DNA of 64,000 nucleotides. It comes from Camellia lanceoleosa (taxonomy: Eukaryota; Streptophyta; Magnoliopsida; Ericales; Theaceae). The DNA is taken from NCBI GenBank assembly GCA_025200525.1, contig CM045759.1:5332001-5396000 (forward strand). Direction: 5' to 3'. This document shows positions 10,821 through 22,842 of the stretch, piece after piece; position 1 is the first letter of the stretch, and each line of letters opens with the position of its first letter. The notes beneath the pieces were generated by a model. The model made no database searches and was not told where the DNA came from. It was given only the letters and a program-made list of their open reading frames with translations. The translations under genes and the position numbers were made by a program.

Positions 10821-11412
10821 GACCATCTCCAACGAAGAATTAAATCTAACATCAAATTTAAAATTTGATGAAAAACTCACTTTTTGATACTCCAACGGTG
10901 GCACCAAATCAATATCAAATCGAGAATTCAGCAAATCTTTCACCAAACTGAGTACAGGCGAAGCATTTCACCAAATTTCACCAAATCACTGTTCCTGACC
11001 GTTGAGATGAGACGAACCGGTCGACCATCCGGTTGACCAACCGGTCGCCCCGGAAAAAGTTCAGACCGTTCACTGAAAAGGTTCAAACTAGTCAAAAAAA
11101 ATTTTTTTTGCCTAGGTGGTCGACCACCCGGCCGACCGGCCAGTTGACCACCCGGTCGACCACCAAAGAGTTCAAAAAGTTCAAAAAAACGGTTTAAACC
11201 GGAAAAAAAAAAAAAAAACAAAACAAAACAAAATTTTGGCCGTTACCGGTTGACCAGCCGGTCGACCGGCCGGTCAACCAACCGGTTGCCCGGCGCAAAT
11301 TTGATGAAAAGATTTGATGCTGAACCGTTGGAGCGTGAAATATCAAATGAAGGAAATTGCTACTTTTTTACTTAAATCTGATGAAACATTTGGTTCTCCG
11401 TTGGAGATGCTC
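10821..11412. mobile_element. Tourist/PIF-like MITE with TSD TAA
   Basis: Terminal inverted repeats are GACCATCTCCAACG (10821) and CGTTGGAGATGCTC (ends 11412), flanked by TAA at 10818-10820 and 11413-11415. A 3-bp TAA duplication and such CATCTCCAAC ends are typical of Tourist-like MITEs. The interior holds three clusters of overlapping GGTCGACC/CCGGTTGACC palindromes (about 11015-11050, 11115-11165, 11240-11290) and no transposase. At 592 bp it is long for a MITE. Confidence 0.75.
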
Positions 11413-11415
11413 TAA

Positions 11416-12170
11416 CATAACTAATTTTAGCTAAGATATTAAATTATATAATATTTAAAAGATACGAAAAAAAAAATAATTCTGACCACTCCATCACTCT
11501 GCTACTTTATGCATAAAGAGTACACTAACGCTCTGGAAATTTTGTATAATTACAAAAATTTCTTTTATAATTTCAATAATTATATTGCATTTCTTGCCCT
11601 TTATATTCTAACGGGTAATTATTTGATAATTCCGAAATATGATCACGTGATACTTTATAATAGTATGATTAGTGAAAAAACTGAAATATTGATTATTTGT
11701 GTTGGGTAGGCGAAATATTGATTATTTGTACTAGGTGATTGAGAAATATAAATAAAATGAATGATGATTGGTGAGAGAGTATAACCATATAATATTTTGA
11801 GACTATTGTATAATTCTTCCTTTATAGCAATGTAAAGAGTAAATATTAAATTACACTGATCTAACCTATCTATTATTCCTATGTAAAAATTCGTGGTTCG
11901 CTCTTTTTGTCCTCTACACTGACCATCTCTTTACTGTTTCTTACTCATTCTCCTCTATTTTCTCCGGTTTTCTTCTCAGTCCTTTTCTTCATTTTCTTTT
12001 CTTTCTTCCTGCAAGACCCAATTTCTTTATAAAAAAACTAGTCTTCACTATTTCTCTTTCTCTTAAACCAATGTTCACAACCTCTTCTTTTTACTTTTCT
12101 TTCTTTTATTATTATTCTTGTTATTTATCTTTTGTGGAGACATAATTTTGAGTTGCTTACATGGCTTAGG
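11416..12170. other. AT-rich non-coding DNA
   Basis: It begins with the right-hand remnant of the tandem array split by the MITE (11438-11500). The rest holds pyrimidine-rich text (about 11880-12100) and no supportable gene. Confidence 0.45.
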
Positions 12171-12560
12171 TATTAGTCGAGGTGCACGTGAGTGATTCTG
12201 ATTGACCAAGGTATGGTCAGACTACATTTGAATATGAGATGTTCGGATAAGAGATTAGAGTCCTAGATGATGACAAACTCTCTGTTTGGATATGTTAGAC
12301 TCATGAGAGAGTTAATCCTATTCTAAATTGGAGGAGTTTTTGATAAGTATTATCCCTGAAAAGGATAGAATCTTATGAAGTAAAACTTCTACGGAAGTTG
12401 GCCATTGTTGACTATATAAAAAGGACACTCCCATGAGTCTAAGGTACACTTTATTTTACCCTTTACTCGAGAATTGTTTCTTTACTTGAGCCAAGATAAT
12501 TGTGAGATTGTTGACTGACTTGATCATCGAAATGCCCTCGGTCTTGTTGTCTCTTTGTGT
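12171..12560 (+). mobile_element. Possible decayed LTR fragment with TATA box
   Basis: The run GACTATATAAAAAGGACACT at about 12410 is a strong plant TATA box. It is followed after about 50 bp by text like that of some plant gypsy LTR leader ends (TTGACTGACTTGATCATCG at about 12511). No terminal repeats, TSD or coding region were found, so this rests on general resemblance only. Confidence 0.3.
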
Positions 12561-13633
12561 GTAGGTGTGGGGGTTTTTTATTTTTGCATGTGTTCTACAA
12601 CTTAGTTCCAAGATCTCAGCGAAGAGATCCGATTTGATTATGAAGTCAAAATTCAACAGTCAAACATTCCATTCATTTTCTCCATGGTTGCCCTTGGAAC
12701 CAACATCAATACTACATACTTTTTTGTTTTGTTTCTATTCCCTTCTTCCCCTTATTTCATTTACTTCTTTCTTTCTTCATTTTTATTACCACCCATCACC
12801 CATACACTCAATCATAGCAATCTTACACTTTACACTTTTGTAGAAAAATATTGTAAAAAGGAATTTGTATTTAAATGGAGAGTGACTGAAGATTGAGAAC
12901 AACTCATGTAATCAGATAAAAAGCATGTAAGTGGGGAGAAAAAGAGAATAGATTCTGTAGAAACAGAAGGAGAGAAAACCACATGGGTGTATGAAAAAAA
13001 ATAACACAAAAGAAAGGAAAGGATATATATATATATATATGTATATACTGGTGGGAGAAGTGCATGTGATTGAGTTGAAAAACAAATTGTTTTGTTTGAA
13101 TAGAAAACGAGTGTAAACCTAAGAGACAGAGAATGTCGGATGGGTTTGACTAAAAAAATTGTGAAGGTTGATGGGTTTTATTATTCGACAAAATTTGTAG
13201 GAACAAGGCAACTGCCTAGCTCTCCTTGGGCCAGGGTTGGCCTCTTGGATAGCATGTGGCGGTGACACAGAAATGAGAGGCGAAATGACATCAATTAATA
13301 TATTTGCCTTATATTTTCTTTTCAACAAAATAAATATTATTGATAAGGGTCAAGAGCAAAGCCTTACCTCATACATCAATAAAGAAATAACAAATAACAA
13401 AAAGACGGTGCTATAAGCATCACAGCATAGCCCAATTATCTCAATTAGGTTGGCACAAAAAGACATACCCAATCATTTGCAGCACCAACCACACAAATTG
13501 ATTAAGGAGAAATCAACCAACCACATAATAAAATAAAAGCATTATAAGTCATTCAAACTTGGTTAATATATACTTAAAAGACTCTTTTATTATTTGTCAA
13601 TTAATTTTAAATTAATTATTTTAACATCATATC
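12561..13633. other. Non-coding DNA with low-complexity tracts
   Basis: A pyrimidine-rich section (12715-12840), an (AT)n microsatellite at about 13025-13040 and AT-rich text. The frames here are low-complexity and have no family resemblance. Confidence 0.45.
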
Positions 13634-15432
13634 TGTAACAACCCACATCCGTAATTAGCCACTAATCGGTAATTAAGGATGTTAATGAGAGGATTAAAAT
13701 AAATTATGTGCTTATTCTGCACTCTGTATGATTTTGGCTTTCTATCTGTTACTTATAAAAATATCTGTTTGGAATTTCACTTTAATATGTAAATCGAAAG
13801 TCTTATCGACACCCGAAACTGAAATTGACTACATCGATGTGTTATTTGGAATTTTTAGAACCATATGGCAAATTTTATTAAAAATTGATTCAGTTTGATT
13901 CGTTAAGTTGCGTTTGGCAAGCCTTATGTTCTAATTGATGTATTTTGGCACCATAGCTATATATGTAACCCTTAAGCTCATTTTTGAGCTCCATTTTTTT
14001 TACCTCTTAGTGCCAAAATCTAAGAATTTATTCTAGAGAGAGAGTGTGTGTAATTCTAGAGAGAGATAAGAAGAGATTAAGGAGAAATTGAAGGCTATAG
14101 CTTGAATTGATCAAAGATTGTGCAAGTACCTAGCTAATTGAAGACTCTAGGTAAGGATTTAAGACTTAATTATGACTTTTAACCATCAAGTAGATCATTT
14201 CAAGAAGAATTTGTGATTATGTACAAGAGTTGAACCAAAGATGATGAATTTGGAGTTAATTCATACATGCATGCTTAGTTTAGTTTAATTTCATCATTTT
14301 GAACATGATTCATATCATCAATGTTTGAATTATCATGTTTTGAACCTTGAATTCATACTTTGAAAAGGGATTTCTTACATGCATGGAGCTTATGAGCTCA
14401 ATTTACAAGTTTCATGAGTTTTGGAGCAAAGAGATTGAAAAGTTTTACATGCATGTACATTTTCTTACAAATTGAGCATGATTTCCATGAATCCTCTCTT
14501 GCATGTTTGAAATTCATCTTCATTTGGGGAAATCATCAAGTTTCAAGTTGTTTTGTGGTGTTTAATCATGTTTTGGGGAGCTCAAGACCAAGAAAACCCA
14601 TACATGTTGTGTTCATGGACATTCATCATGTTTTAAGTTGAAATTGTGAGTTTTTAACAAACTCTTGGGCCATGATTTTATGAAATAATCCATAATGCTT
14701 CATGTTTTACAAGTTTACTATGTTATCTCTAGTTTTGGGGCCCAAGAGATGTGTTTTGGTTGGTTGAATTCGAGTTTTGAGCTTGGGAGGTCAATCTTGA
14801 TTTTCCAGAATTTGCATCTACACTCGAGCGTGGGAGTTCAAGCTTGAGCGACCAATCTGAGTGCTTGCACTCCGCTCGAGTGACCAAAAGTCCGCTCCAG
14901 CGTGAATTACAAGCTCCCAGAAGTTTCATGTCTTTTACTGGTCTGTTTTCCGCTTATGATAAATTCGGATTTTGTTTACTAACCCCTTTACCTTAATGTT
15001 ATTCATTGGGCTTTAGCTCATTGTGTGTATATATATGTATAGGTGAGCATTCTGGAGCTTAAGCCTGAAGGCTTTTGTCTGGATCTGTGTTCTGTTGTCA
15101 GCCAACCCTTGTGCCTCATGTGGAGGTTCCTGGAGTGTCTCAAGTGTTTAAGTTCTGTTGTTTTTGTATATATAAGACTCGTTTGTTCTGTTGGCTGTAC
15201 TTAAGATACTTTAATGTGTGTGGGTATAATGTATGAATGACTTTTGATTATGTATATAAAGTTTTAAATATTCCATTTTATATAAGTCAGCACAGCTCAT
15301 TGGACAATTATATTTATGTATTAGCTTCCGCTAGCCCTTAATTTTGTTAATCTGTTCAGAGGCCTTCAGTAATCCAAGGATTACTGGCCGGTTACGATGC
15401 TAAACCTACAGGGGCGGGTTTGGGTCGTGACA
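13634..15432 (+). mobile_element. Solo LTR (1.8 kb) with TSD ATATC
   Basis: The ends are short inverted repeats TGTAACAACCC (13634) and GGGTCGTGACA (ends 15432), with ATATC at 13629-13633 and 15433-15437 as a perfect 5-bp target duplication. No coding region lies between. This is the product expected when the two LTRs of a gypsy-type element recombine. At 14820-14905 it contains several CTCGAGCG/CGAGTG motifs that resemble the denser array at 61210-61560. Confidence 0.88.
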
Positions 15433-16057
15433 ATATCAAAGTTGAATTTTCAATAATTTTTCAAATGCTATTTTCACTTTTCATCCTTGTCACCTCCACA
15501 CGCTAATGCTAGTCAATGTAATTGGTTATTGGAAAAAGTTATAAACAATTATGCATTATTTTCCTCATGGTCAAGTTATCACTTTTTTCCAATCATCTAA
15601 ACTGTTTGGTTCAGTTTTTGAACCTTGAATTTATTCTAACTTTTCATGTTGCATGCTGTTCGTTGGGTAAGATTGGAGTAAGGAATTTTGTTTTTTCCTT
15701 TCTACCCTCTATTCTTCCTCTTACTTTTTCATATACTTATTTTTCCTAGGAGGAGGCTCCTCCTAGTAACCTCTTTTTCCTAAATTAACCAACACTTCAC
15801 TTTTAACGATTACGAAAAGAATAATGCAACTCTAATTTAAAATTTAAACTCATTATTTAAATTTAATAATTTGATAATTATTAAAATATTTAAAATAATT
15901 CTTTTTCTCATATTCTTTAATCACCTCTATTACAAAAAAAAGTTGTACATAAAAATAGCACCTAATTAATAACGAGAGTATTTTTTATTTTAAGTATGAA
16001 ATGGTGACATATTGTCATATAGATGGATGAATATGGCTGTGAATTATACATTTTGAA
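15433..16057. other. Intergenic DNA sharing segments with 20915-21430
   Basis: The segment around 15515-15680 (AATGTAATTGGTTATTGGAA onward) resembles 21255-21420. The segment around 15975-16055 resembles 21140-21215. Order and spacing differ between the two places, so these are old dispersed or rearranged repeats. No coding potential is seen. Confidence 0.5.
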
Positions 16058-16543
16058 ATTTAGGCGATCTAGTCTATACTTGTATGCTGTGCGCATCATG
16101 TAGTAATGATAGATTAATAACCGGAATAAGAACACATGTGTTTTCAAAAGCAACATATCATGTTAGTAAAGGCCGATCTTTGATCGGGCAAGCGGGGGTG
16201 CTCATTGCATGACCTTCCTCTCTCGTACCCAAGTTCCCTAGCCGGGAAAACTTTGGTGATGACGAACACGTGGCCTTAGGCACGAGTCAGGGTTTCCTAA
16301 ATTTGCTAAAAAAAATATTTAGGTGGTGACTCTAAAATCTGGCAAAGCAGTCCATGTTTGGCACTTCTTGATTAAAATTGATTTTCTAAAACAATTTGCT
16401 GAATTTGGACTCTTTGGTGATTTATCAGTCTTATATTGCACTGTGTGAGATTAAATTCAGAACCGTGACAGGAGTCCGAACTGTAGTAGCTAGAACAACG
16501 ATTCGCGCCCTCGCGCGCGGAGCGGAGTTCCGGGCGGTCTACA
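16058..16543 (+). mobile_element. 3' tail of a Tat/Ogre-family LTR
   Basis: It aligns by eye with the last about 430 bp of LTR1 (29274-29705): AGGCGATCTAGTCTATACTT, TAATAACCGGAATAAGAACA, GTGATGACGAACACGTGGCC, ATCTGGCAAAGCAGTCCATG and the terminus GGTCTACA at 16543. It is diverged and lacks everything upstream. It is followed by GGGGT, which mirrors the sequence next to the opposite LTR end at 18352. Confidence 0.8.
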
Positions 16544-17011
16544 GGGGTGGACTTGGTAGATGTGTGAGCTTGTTCCTGCTGTGTGGCTGGTCTAATCAAG
16601 GATGCGGTGCAATGTTTGATGCTAGGGTTAAGGCCTGATCTGCTGTATGCTACTAGTGTATGCTGCCTTAGTGTGTATGCTACTAGTGTTTGCTGTATTA
16701 TGGCGTATGCTGCTGATCTGCGGCAATATGCTACTGTTGTAGGCTGTTTGTGGGCTAATGCTATGTTGGTCTGTGTAGCTGCTTTGTTGTTTTTCCTGTT
16801 TTTTTTTTTTTTTGTTCCTCTTGATTGGCTTCTCGCCAATCTTTAGGTTAATGTTCGCAAATGATTGTGTTTCTTTAGTGGTGCCAACCTAGTTGGATTA
16901 TTAAGGTTAGCTTTGATACTTTTTGCACTTTCCCTCTTTGTTGTTGTAAGTTTTAGCATGTTTTTGCTTTCTTCTTTAATAAAGTTTCATTTTGTTGATC
17001 AAAAAAAGAAA
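16544..17011 (+). mobile_element. 3' tail of an L1-type LINE with poly(A)
   Basis: The text GTGCCAACCTAGTTGG, then a T-rich section, an AATAAAG signal and a terminal A-rich run (GATCAAAAAAAGAAAAA) near 17000-17015 is typical of plant L1 3' ends. It is in plus orientation, opposite to the L1 body at 18353-20892, from which it was probably separated (see findings). Confidence 0.6.
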
Positions 17012-17103
17012 AACACATTACTGAATTTAAAAAAGTGAGTCTAATTTTTAAATATGAATAGCAATGCTCATTTCAAAATTATATAGATATATATATCAAA
17101 AGT

Positions 17104-18352
17104 ATGATACATGTTAGGCTAGTGAATGGAAATGCACTACAAGTGCAATGAGCATGCAAGAGGCTATCAAACCAACTTTTGACAGAGCTATAACATGCTG
17201 AAATAATGCCTATGACATGCTAAGATGGAGCTAAAACAAGCTTAACAAACATGCTACTTTGATGAGCCAACATGACAAGCATCCAAGACACAAGGAGAGG
17301 GGATGTCCCCCTCCTATTTGGGACCTCAAAACACACTTTCCACCACTGAAATTCCTCTGAGTTTCAGTGGTGAGAAGGCCAAAAAGAGGTGGTCCCAATA
17401 GCTTAAAAGGATAGCACAAAACAAAGCCAAATAAGGCACAAGAGGGGGTAGACCACTCCCAACACCAAAGAGGCCTTAAACAAACATGTTAAGCACTTCA
17501 AAACAAGACTTTTTTTCAGTTGAAAGCAAGGCCTAAAATAGTATGCAAAGGGGGCCAAACACTTAAGGAAAACAAGGCTTAAAAGGGGTAACAACTCACC
17601 CTTGAAGAACCACAGCAAACCAACACTTCTGAGCCAAAGAAAACAAACTTTGAGAGTCTAAACAAGGTCCTCTAGTACCTCAGCAACAAAGCAATGTTGC
17701 TTTACTAAGTGTTGTAGTGCAAAAGTGAAGACAAAACACACTTTTAAGCAATAGAGAGAGAGAGAGAGAAAGAGAGAGAGAGTGGGAAATATATATATAT
17801 AGAGAGAGAGATATTTTGTATCTCAAATTTCAGAACCTCTAGAAAGGGAGAGGGGCCTCCCTTCTTATAGAAATTCAAGTCCTAAGCTTGTTGGACAAGC
17901 TAAAGGCTTAAATTCAATCCTTCCATACACGTGTATGGAGGATGAGATCTGTGCTCACCAGCTGTCACAGCTGGCACAAAAATATCTGCAAAAGCAAACA
18001 AAAAGGTCTCGGCCAAAAGATATGGTCGAACGTCCAAAAAGCGGGCCGACAGGCCAAAAAAGGTGCTGACCGGCCATCACTGATGGCCGATGACAAGAAG
18101 GAAAGGCTGATAGGCACAAGTCTTGGCCGATGGGTTGTAGGGTTGGCCAACAAGCCACCCTCTTCCCTCAGAAACAAAACCACAAGTCCTTGGTCCACAA
18201 CCAAGCACAAAACAGACAAGTTGAGAGGTTCTAAGGCAAGGAGCGCAACTGAGACCTTTAGGAACTCAAAACGAACACGAGCATAGATGATCATTGAGTG
18301 TTTAAATGATGACGTCCAAGTCTTGAAGAGGGTCAAAAATGGGGTGTCTACA
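17104..18352 (-). mobile_element. 5' part of a Tat/Ogre-family LTR, minus strand
   Basis: Read on the minus strand it starts at 18352 with TGTAGACACCCCATTTTTGA and then GACTTGGACGTCA, the same start as LTR1-LTR3. It carries the family CACGTG palindrome (17922-17939), a TATA-like CTTATAGAAA region (17864-17872), a GA-rich microsatellite at 17757-17810 and the conserved hairpin (17341-17372). The distal about 2.5 kb of the LTR is missing. It is more diverged than the other copies, so it is an old insertion. Confidence 0.8.
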
Positions 18353-20892
18353 ACCCCCAGCAAACTCCTCCAGAACTTATAATCAATACACCAATATACA
18401 CTAAATAATTAACACCCAAGAAAACAACAAACATAACAGATAAACTACCCTTTGCTTCCCAATACACTTTATCAGGTAAGTAACACAGTAAAATACCCCC
18501 ACCATACCCTCCCAGCCAATACACTAGCAACTTCCAAATCTGCAATTAATAACAAAACCCCATTAATATCTAATCTGTTGCAGATTGGACATAAAGTCAT
18601 GTACTGTATAAGGACACTCCTTTGTGTTAGCTTTTACCCATAAAATAATTCTCAACTTAATCCACTTGCAAATTTTGCCCAACATAACTTGCTTTTCATT
18701 GAACACAACATCATTTCTGTACCTCCATGTTGACCACATAATTGCCAAAGGCATGACTCTCCAAATTTTATGCATAAGCTTTCTTCACTTGAACCCACTC
18801 CACCAGTGAAGAAGTCCATCCACAGTAGCAGGAACAACCCACTGCAACCCTCACCAATTCAACAGATCAGACCAAATTTGCCACACAAAAGGGCACCAGA
18901 GCATAACATGAGGCACTAATTCCATGTGGGATTTATAGAACACACAATTGACCAAAGCATTATGGTCTAAGACACCAATTTTGTGAAGGAAAACAGAAGT
19001 CTTTAACTTCCCTTTCTAAGCCAACCAGTTGAGGAATTGAACTTTCGGAGGAGACACATTAAACCACAGCATCTTAGATACCCTCACAACACCGAAAGAC
19101 AACAACAGATTATAAAAAGATGAGGTGGTAAATTTACTTGATGAGCATGCCAACCACTTCCACTGATCATCCTTATGAAAGGCGCGAACCAAAGACTAGT
19201 TTAACAAGGTATAAAGCATACCCCAATCCTTTTCTTCCCAAGCAAATAAAGTTCTGCGGAACGTAAGATTCCATCCACTCGAGTTGTCTTTTCTTTCAAC
19301 TAACTGCTTCAACGAGATCTCCTTCTCACTTGACAAATTGAAAAGTCTGGGGTAGCTAAACTTTACACATTGATTTCCAAGCCAATGGTCAGTCCAAAAA
19401 CTCACTCAAGACCCATCCCCAACCACAAGCTGAGTGTTCTCCATGAATAGGACCAAAAGATTAGGATTTGAATGTGAAATACTCAAAATACTCCCTCATA
19501 TTGTAGAAAGATTAATAGAATCATTAAAGGCAGGCATCCACCTCCCACCAATTGGCTTATATCTACTACAAATGACTTTCTTCTAGAGGGCATTATCATC
19601 AACCCCAAACCTCCACCACCACTTAGCCAATAAACAGTCATTCACATCTTGAATTTTCCTAATCCCAAGTCCACCATGATTTTTAGGTTTAGTCACCTCA
19701 TCCCATTTTACCAAATGAATCTTCTTCTTCAAATCGGATCCATCCCACAAAAATGATGCTTGCAAGCCTTCAACAGTTTTTGCCACAGACCTGGGCATTT
19801 TAAAAATAAAAAGGTAATAAGTGGGAAGACAAGATAAGACGGATTAAATGAGAGTTAATCTCCCCCCCCCCCCCAAATGAGAGTAACTTTCTTTTCCACG
19901 ATGCCAATTTTTCCTTAACTTTATCAATGACTGGTCTCCAAGTTTTCCTCAATCTTGGGTTTGCATCGAGAGATAAACCAAGGTATGTGAAATGCAGGTT
20001 TTTACTTTTACAACAAAGTCTGCTAGCAAACTCCTCAACCAATTGGGCAGACACACCAACTTCATTCACAAGAATTTTAGAAAAATTAATCTTCAACCCA
20101 GAGACTAATTGGAAACATCTCAAGATTCTTTTTATTGTTACAACTTCCTCCCAATTTGCCTCACAAAAAATTATTGTATCATTAGCAAATTGAAGATGTG
20201 ATATAGATGACATTGAATCACCATGACCTAAAGCAACCCCTTTTATAATACCTGCAGACTTAGCCCTTTGCAACAAAACATTCAACCCTTCCACAACTAT
20301 ATTAAATAGGAAAGGAGACAATGAATCTCCTTGCCTAAGACATTTTCCAAGAATGAACCCAGCCGTTGGAGAGCCATTCACTAGAACTGAAACTCTAGAT
20401 AAATTCAAACACTCTTTAATCCAATTTCTCCACTTAACCCCAAAATCAAACACACTCAACATAGACAGAGGTACTCCCAATTAACTAAATCATACGCTTT
20501 TTCAAAATCAAGCTTAAGGATCAGACTTTTCACCCTATTCTTTTTCCACCAGTCCACAACTTCATTTGCAATTAAAACCCCATCCATAATGTTTCTACCC
20601 GCAAGGAAAGCAGATTGAACCTTCCCTATTACTCTAGGAACCACAACCTTCAGCCTATTAGTTAAAACTTTAGCAAGGATTTTGTACAGAGACCCAATCA
20701 AATTGATGGGTCTGTAATTAGAAATGGTAACTGGGCCATCAACTTTTGGAAATAGGGTAATGAATGAGCTGTTTACCCCACCAGCTAACTTTCCATTGTC
20801 AAAAAACTCCCTAAAGAATCGTAACACATCAGCCTTAAATATCTTCCAACATTTCTGAAAACATACCAGATTAATCCCATTAAATATTTTCT
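18353..20892 (-). pseudogene. 5'-truncated L1 LINE: reverse transcriptase and zf-RVT region
   Basis: Minus-strand frames give a non-LTR reverse transcriptase: YRPINLIGSLYKILAKVLTN (about 20725), GKVQSAFLAGRNIMDG, LKLDFEKAYD (about 20500), LRQGDSLSPFLFN (about 20320), the catalytic region HLQFANDTIIF (about 20190) and LKINFSKI. A C-terminal zf-RVT-like part follows (MWSTWRYRNDVVF at about 18740). The YXDD-type box reads FAND, so the first catalytic Asp is Asn. The frame changes near 20470 and near 19800, beside a run of 14 C at about 19862. The 5' end (EN, ORF1) is absent, as in most L1 copies. Confidence 0.85.
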
Positions 20893-21628
20893 AATTATCA
20901 ACCAATTATATTCTTAACACATCACTGGATTTAAAAAGTGAGTTTAAAAAGTCGACTTGTATATCATTTTCCTTTTGAAATTCAAAATCTAAATATGAGG
21001 TTGTTAGAGAGACTTAATTTGGGAATAAAAAAAAGTGACAATCAACACCAACAAAATTGTGTGCTTTATATAATGGTGTATAGATAATATAAATAAAAAT
21101 ACAGAAAATAGCACAAAATGAAGTTTTTTTTTTTTTTTTTATTATTAATGAAATTGGTGGCATGTCATATATGTAGATGAATGTACATGTAAGATATACA
21201 TTTCAATTGTAGTATGCGAGATTAAGATTATGAAATTAATGAAATTTTTGATAACTTATTGAATGTAATTGGTTATTGAAAGAAATATGTAAAAAACAAC
21301 TATACGTTATTTTCTTCATAGTCAAGTTGTGGTTTCTCCAATTATATGAACTATTTGGTTCTATTTTTGAACCATTAATTTTTCATCCTACTTAACTATT
21401 GCTTGTTGTTTATTGGGATAATAAAAAGTTTAGAAATACAGAAATCGATTACATAACTAAACACAATTCTGTAGTATGAGATAGATCCCACTCTTTTGTA
21501 AGACTAAAACAAATGTGAAAAAGATTGTGTCGAATTTGATAATAGGTTATCATGTACAAGTGGAAGAAGTGTATAGCTCAAGGTGTCCTTACCTAATTCT
21601 GGCCCACCAAACAACTTATTGTAGTAGC
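20893..21628. other. Intergenic DNA with old repeats
   Basis: AACACATCACTGGATTTAAA at 20913 resembles AACACATTACTGAATTTAAA at 17012. Other segments resemble 15515-16055. No gene is supported. The copia element begins at 21629. Confidence 0.4.
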
Positions 21629-22093
21629 TGATAAGTCAGCTTCAGCTCCAGCCCATCCAGCTCCAGCTAAGTCCGCTTCAGCTCAAGATCATCCAGCTTC
21701 ATCTACATCTATATCAGCTGCACCTACTACATCTGATGCATCTGGTACCAATGTTATATCTTCAGCTACTGCAGGTGCATATAGGAGCTCTGCTCACTCT
21801 GGTTTGTATGGCAGTTACAGGTCAGCTATTGGTGTGCATGATGAGAGACCAATACAAGCATATGGTCTGTGTACATGAAATCATTTGTATATATAACAAA
21901 TTTACAACTGATTCTCAACTGATTCTGTAACAAACTTTAGTTAGTTAGTTAGAGCAAACCATATATCTATGTATATAAATGAACTCGTGTAATGTTGAAG
22001 CTGTGTAACAAATAATGAAAAAAATATGTTCGAAAGATTTACTCTCTCTATCTGTATCTTTCTCTCTTTCTACTTTCATTATGGTATCAGAGC

Positions 22094-22769
22094 ACACAAC
22101 TCATCCATAGTAAGTACTTCAGATTTAGCACGAATAGCAGTTTTAAAAGCATTGTACTCCTCAGGAAGTCCATTGAGAACTAGAAGAATAAGGTCTTCAT
22201 CACAGATAGGAGAACAAGCCAGTGCTAATTGATCAACAAGATCTCTGATTTCTTGAAGATAAACTTCCATAGACTTTGTCTTCTTGGAGACTATACTTAA
22301 TTTGTTCTTGAGCTGGTGTATATGTGATCTGGACAGAGAAGTAAATCGCTTCTCAAGAGCAAACCAAAGCTCTGTGCTACGTGTCAGATGAAGAACTGAT
22401 GAATAGATTGAAGGTGTAAACGTGGCTATGAGACAACTGAGCAGACAAGAATCAACAAGTTTCCATTTCAAAAACTCAGGATTAGTAACAGCTTGATTGT
22501 TGGAGTCCAAAACTGTAGGAGGAGGACAACTCATAGATCCATCAAGAAAACCAAAAAGTTCAGTAGCTTCAAAGAAATTCTGAATTTGACTCTTCTAGAT
22601 GGAATAATTCGTTGATTCAAGTTTAACTGTTATTAGAGAATTCAAATTAGAGACAAGCAGAAGCACATTAGAAGGTAATGATGTCTTCTCAAATGAAACA
22701 ACAGTGCTTGATGGATCGGCCATGGAAGACTTGCTAGTTTGGATCACCATTGTTGCTCGTGAGAGCTTA
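22094..22769 (-). pseudogene. copia gag, inverted within its own element
   Basis: Minus-strand coding starts at about 22769 (MVIQTSKSSMADPSS) and runs through LPSNVLLLVSNLNSLITVKL, LKWKLVDSCLLSCLI, ELWFALEKRFTSLSRSHIHQ and LILLVLNGLPEEYNAFKTAI. This is the UBN2-type gag of copia elements, which forms the virus-like particle. One in-frame stop (TAG, where Trp is expected) falls near 22604. At both edges the gag adjoins LTR-end/primer-site sequence: plus-strand at 22082, and inverted at about 22775-22840. The orientation is opposite to the INT and RNase H remnants in the same element. Confidence 0.85.
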
Positions 22770-22842
22770 GAGAAGCTCTGATACCATAATGAAAGTAGAA
22801 AGAGAGAAAGATATGGAGAGAGAGAGAGAGAGAGTAAATCTT

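Noticed and set aside
11015..11290. Repeated GGTCGACC clusters as a CRISPR-like array
   Set aside because: Spacing is irregular, the words overlap as palindromes, and the host is a plant nucleus.
16372..16839. 155-codon minus-strand open frame
   Set aside because: It spans the border of an LTR tail and an L1 3' UTR and has no recognisable protein features.
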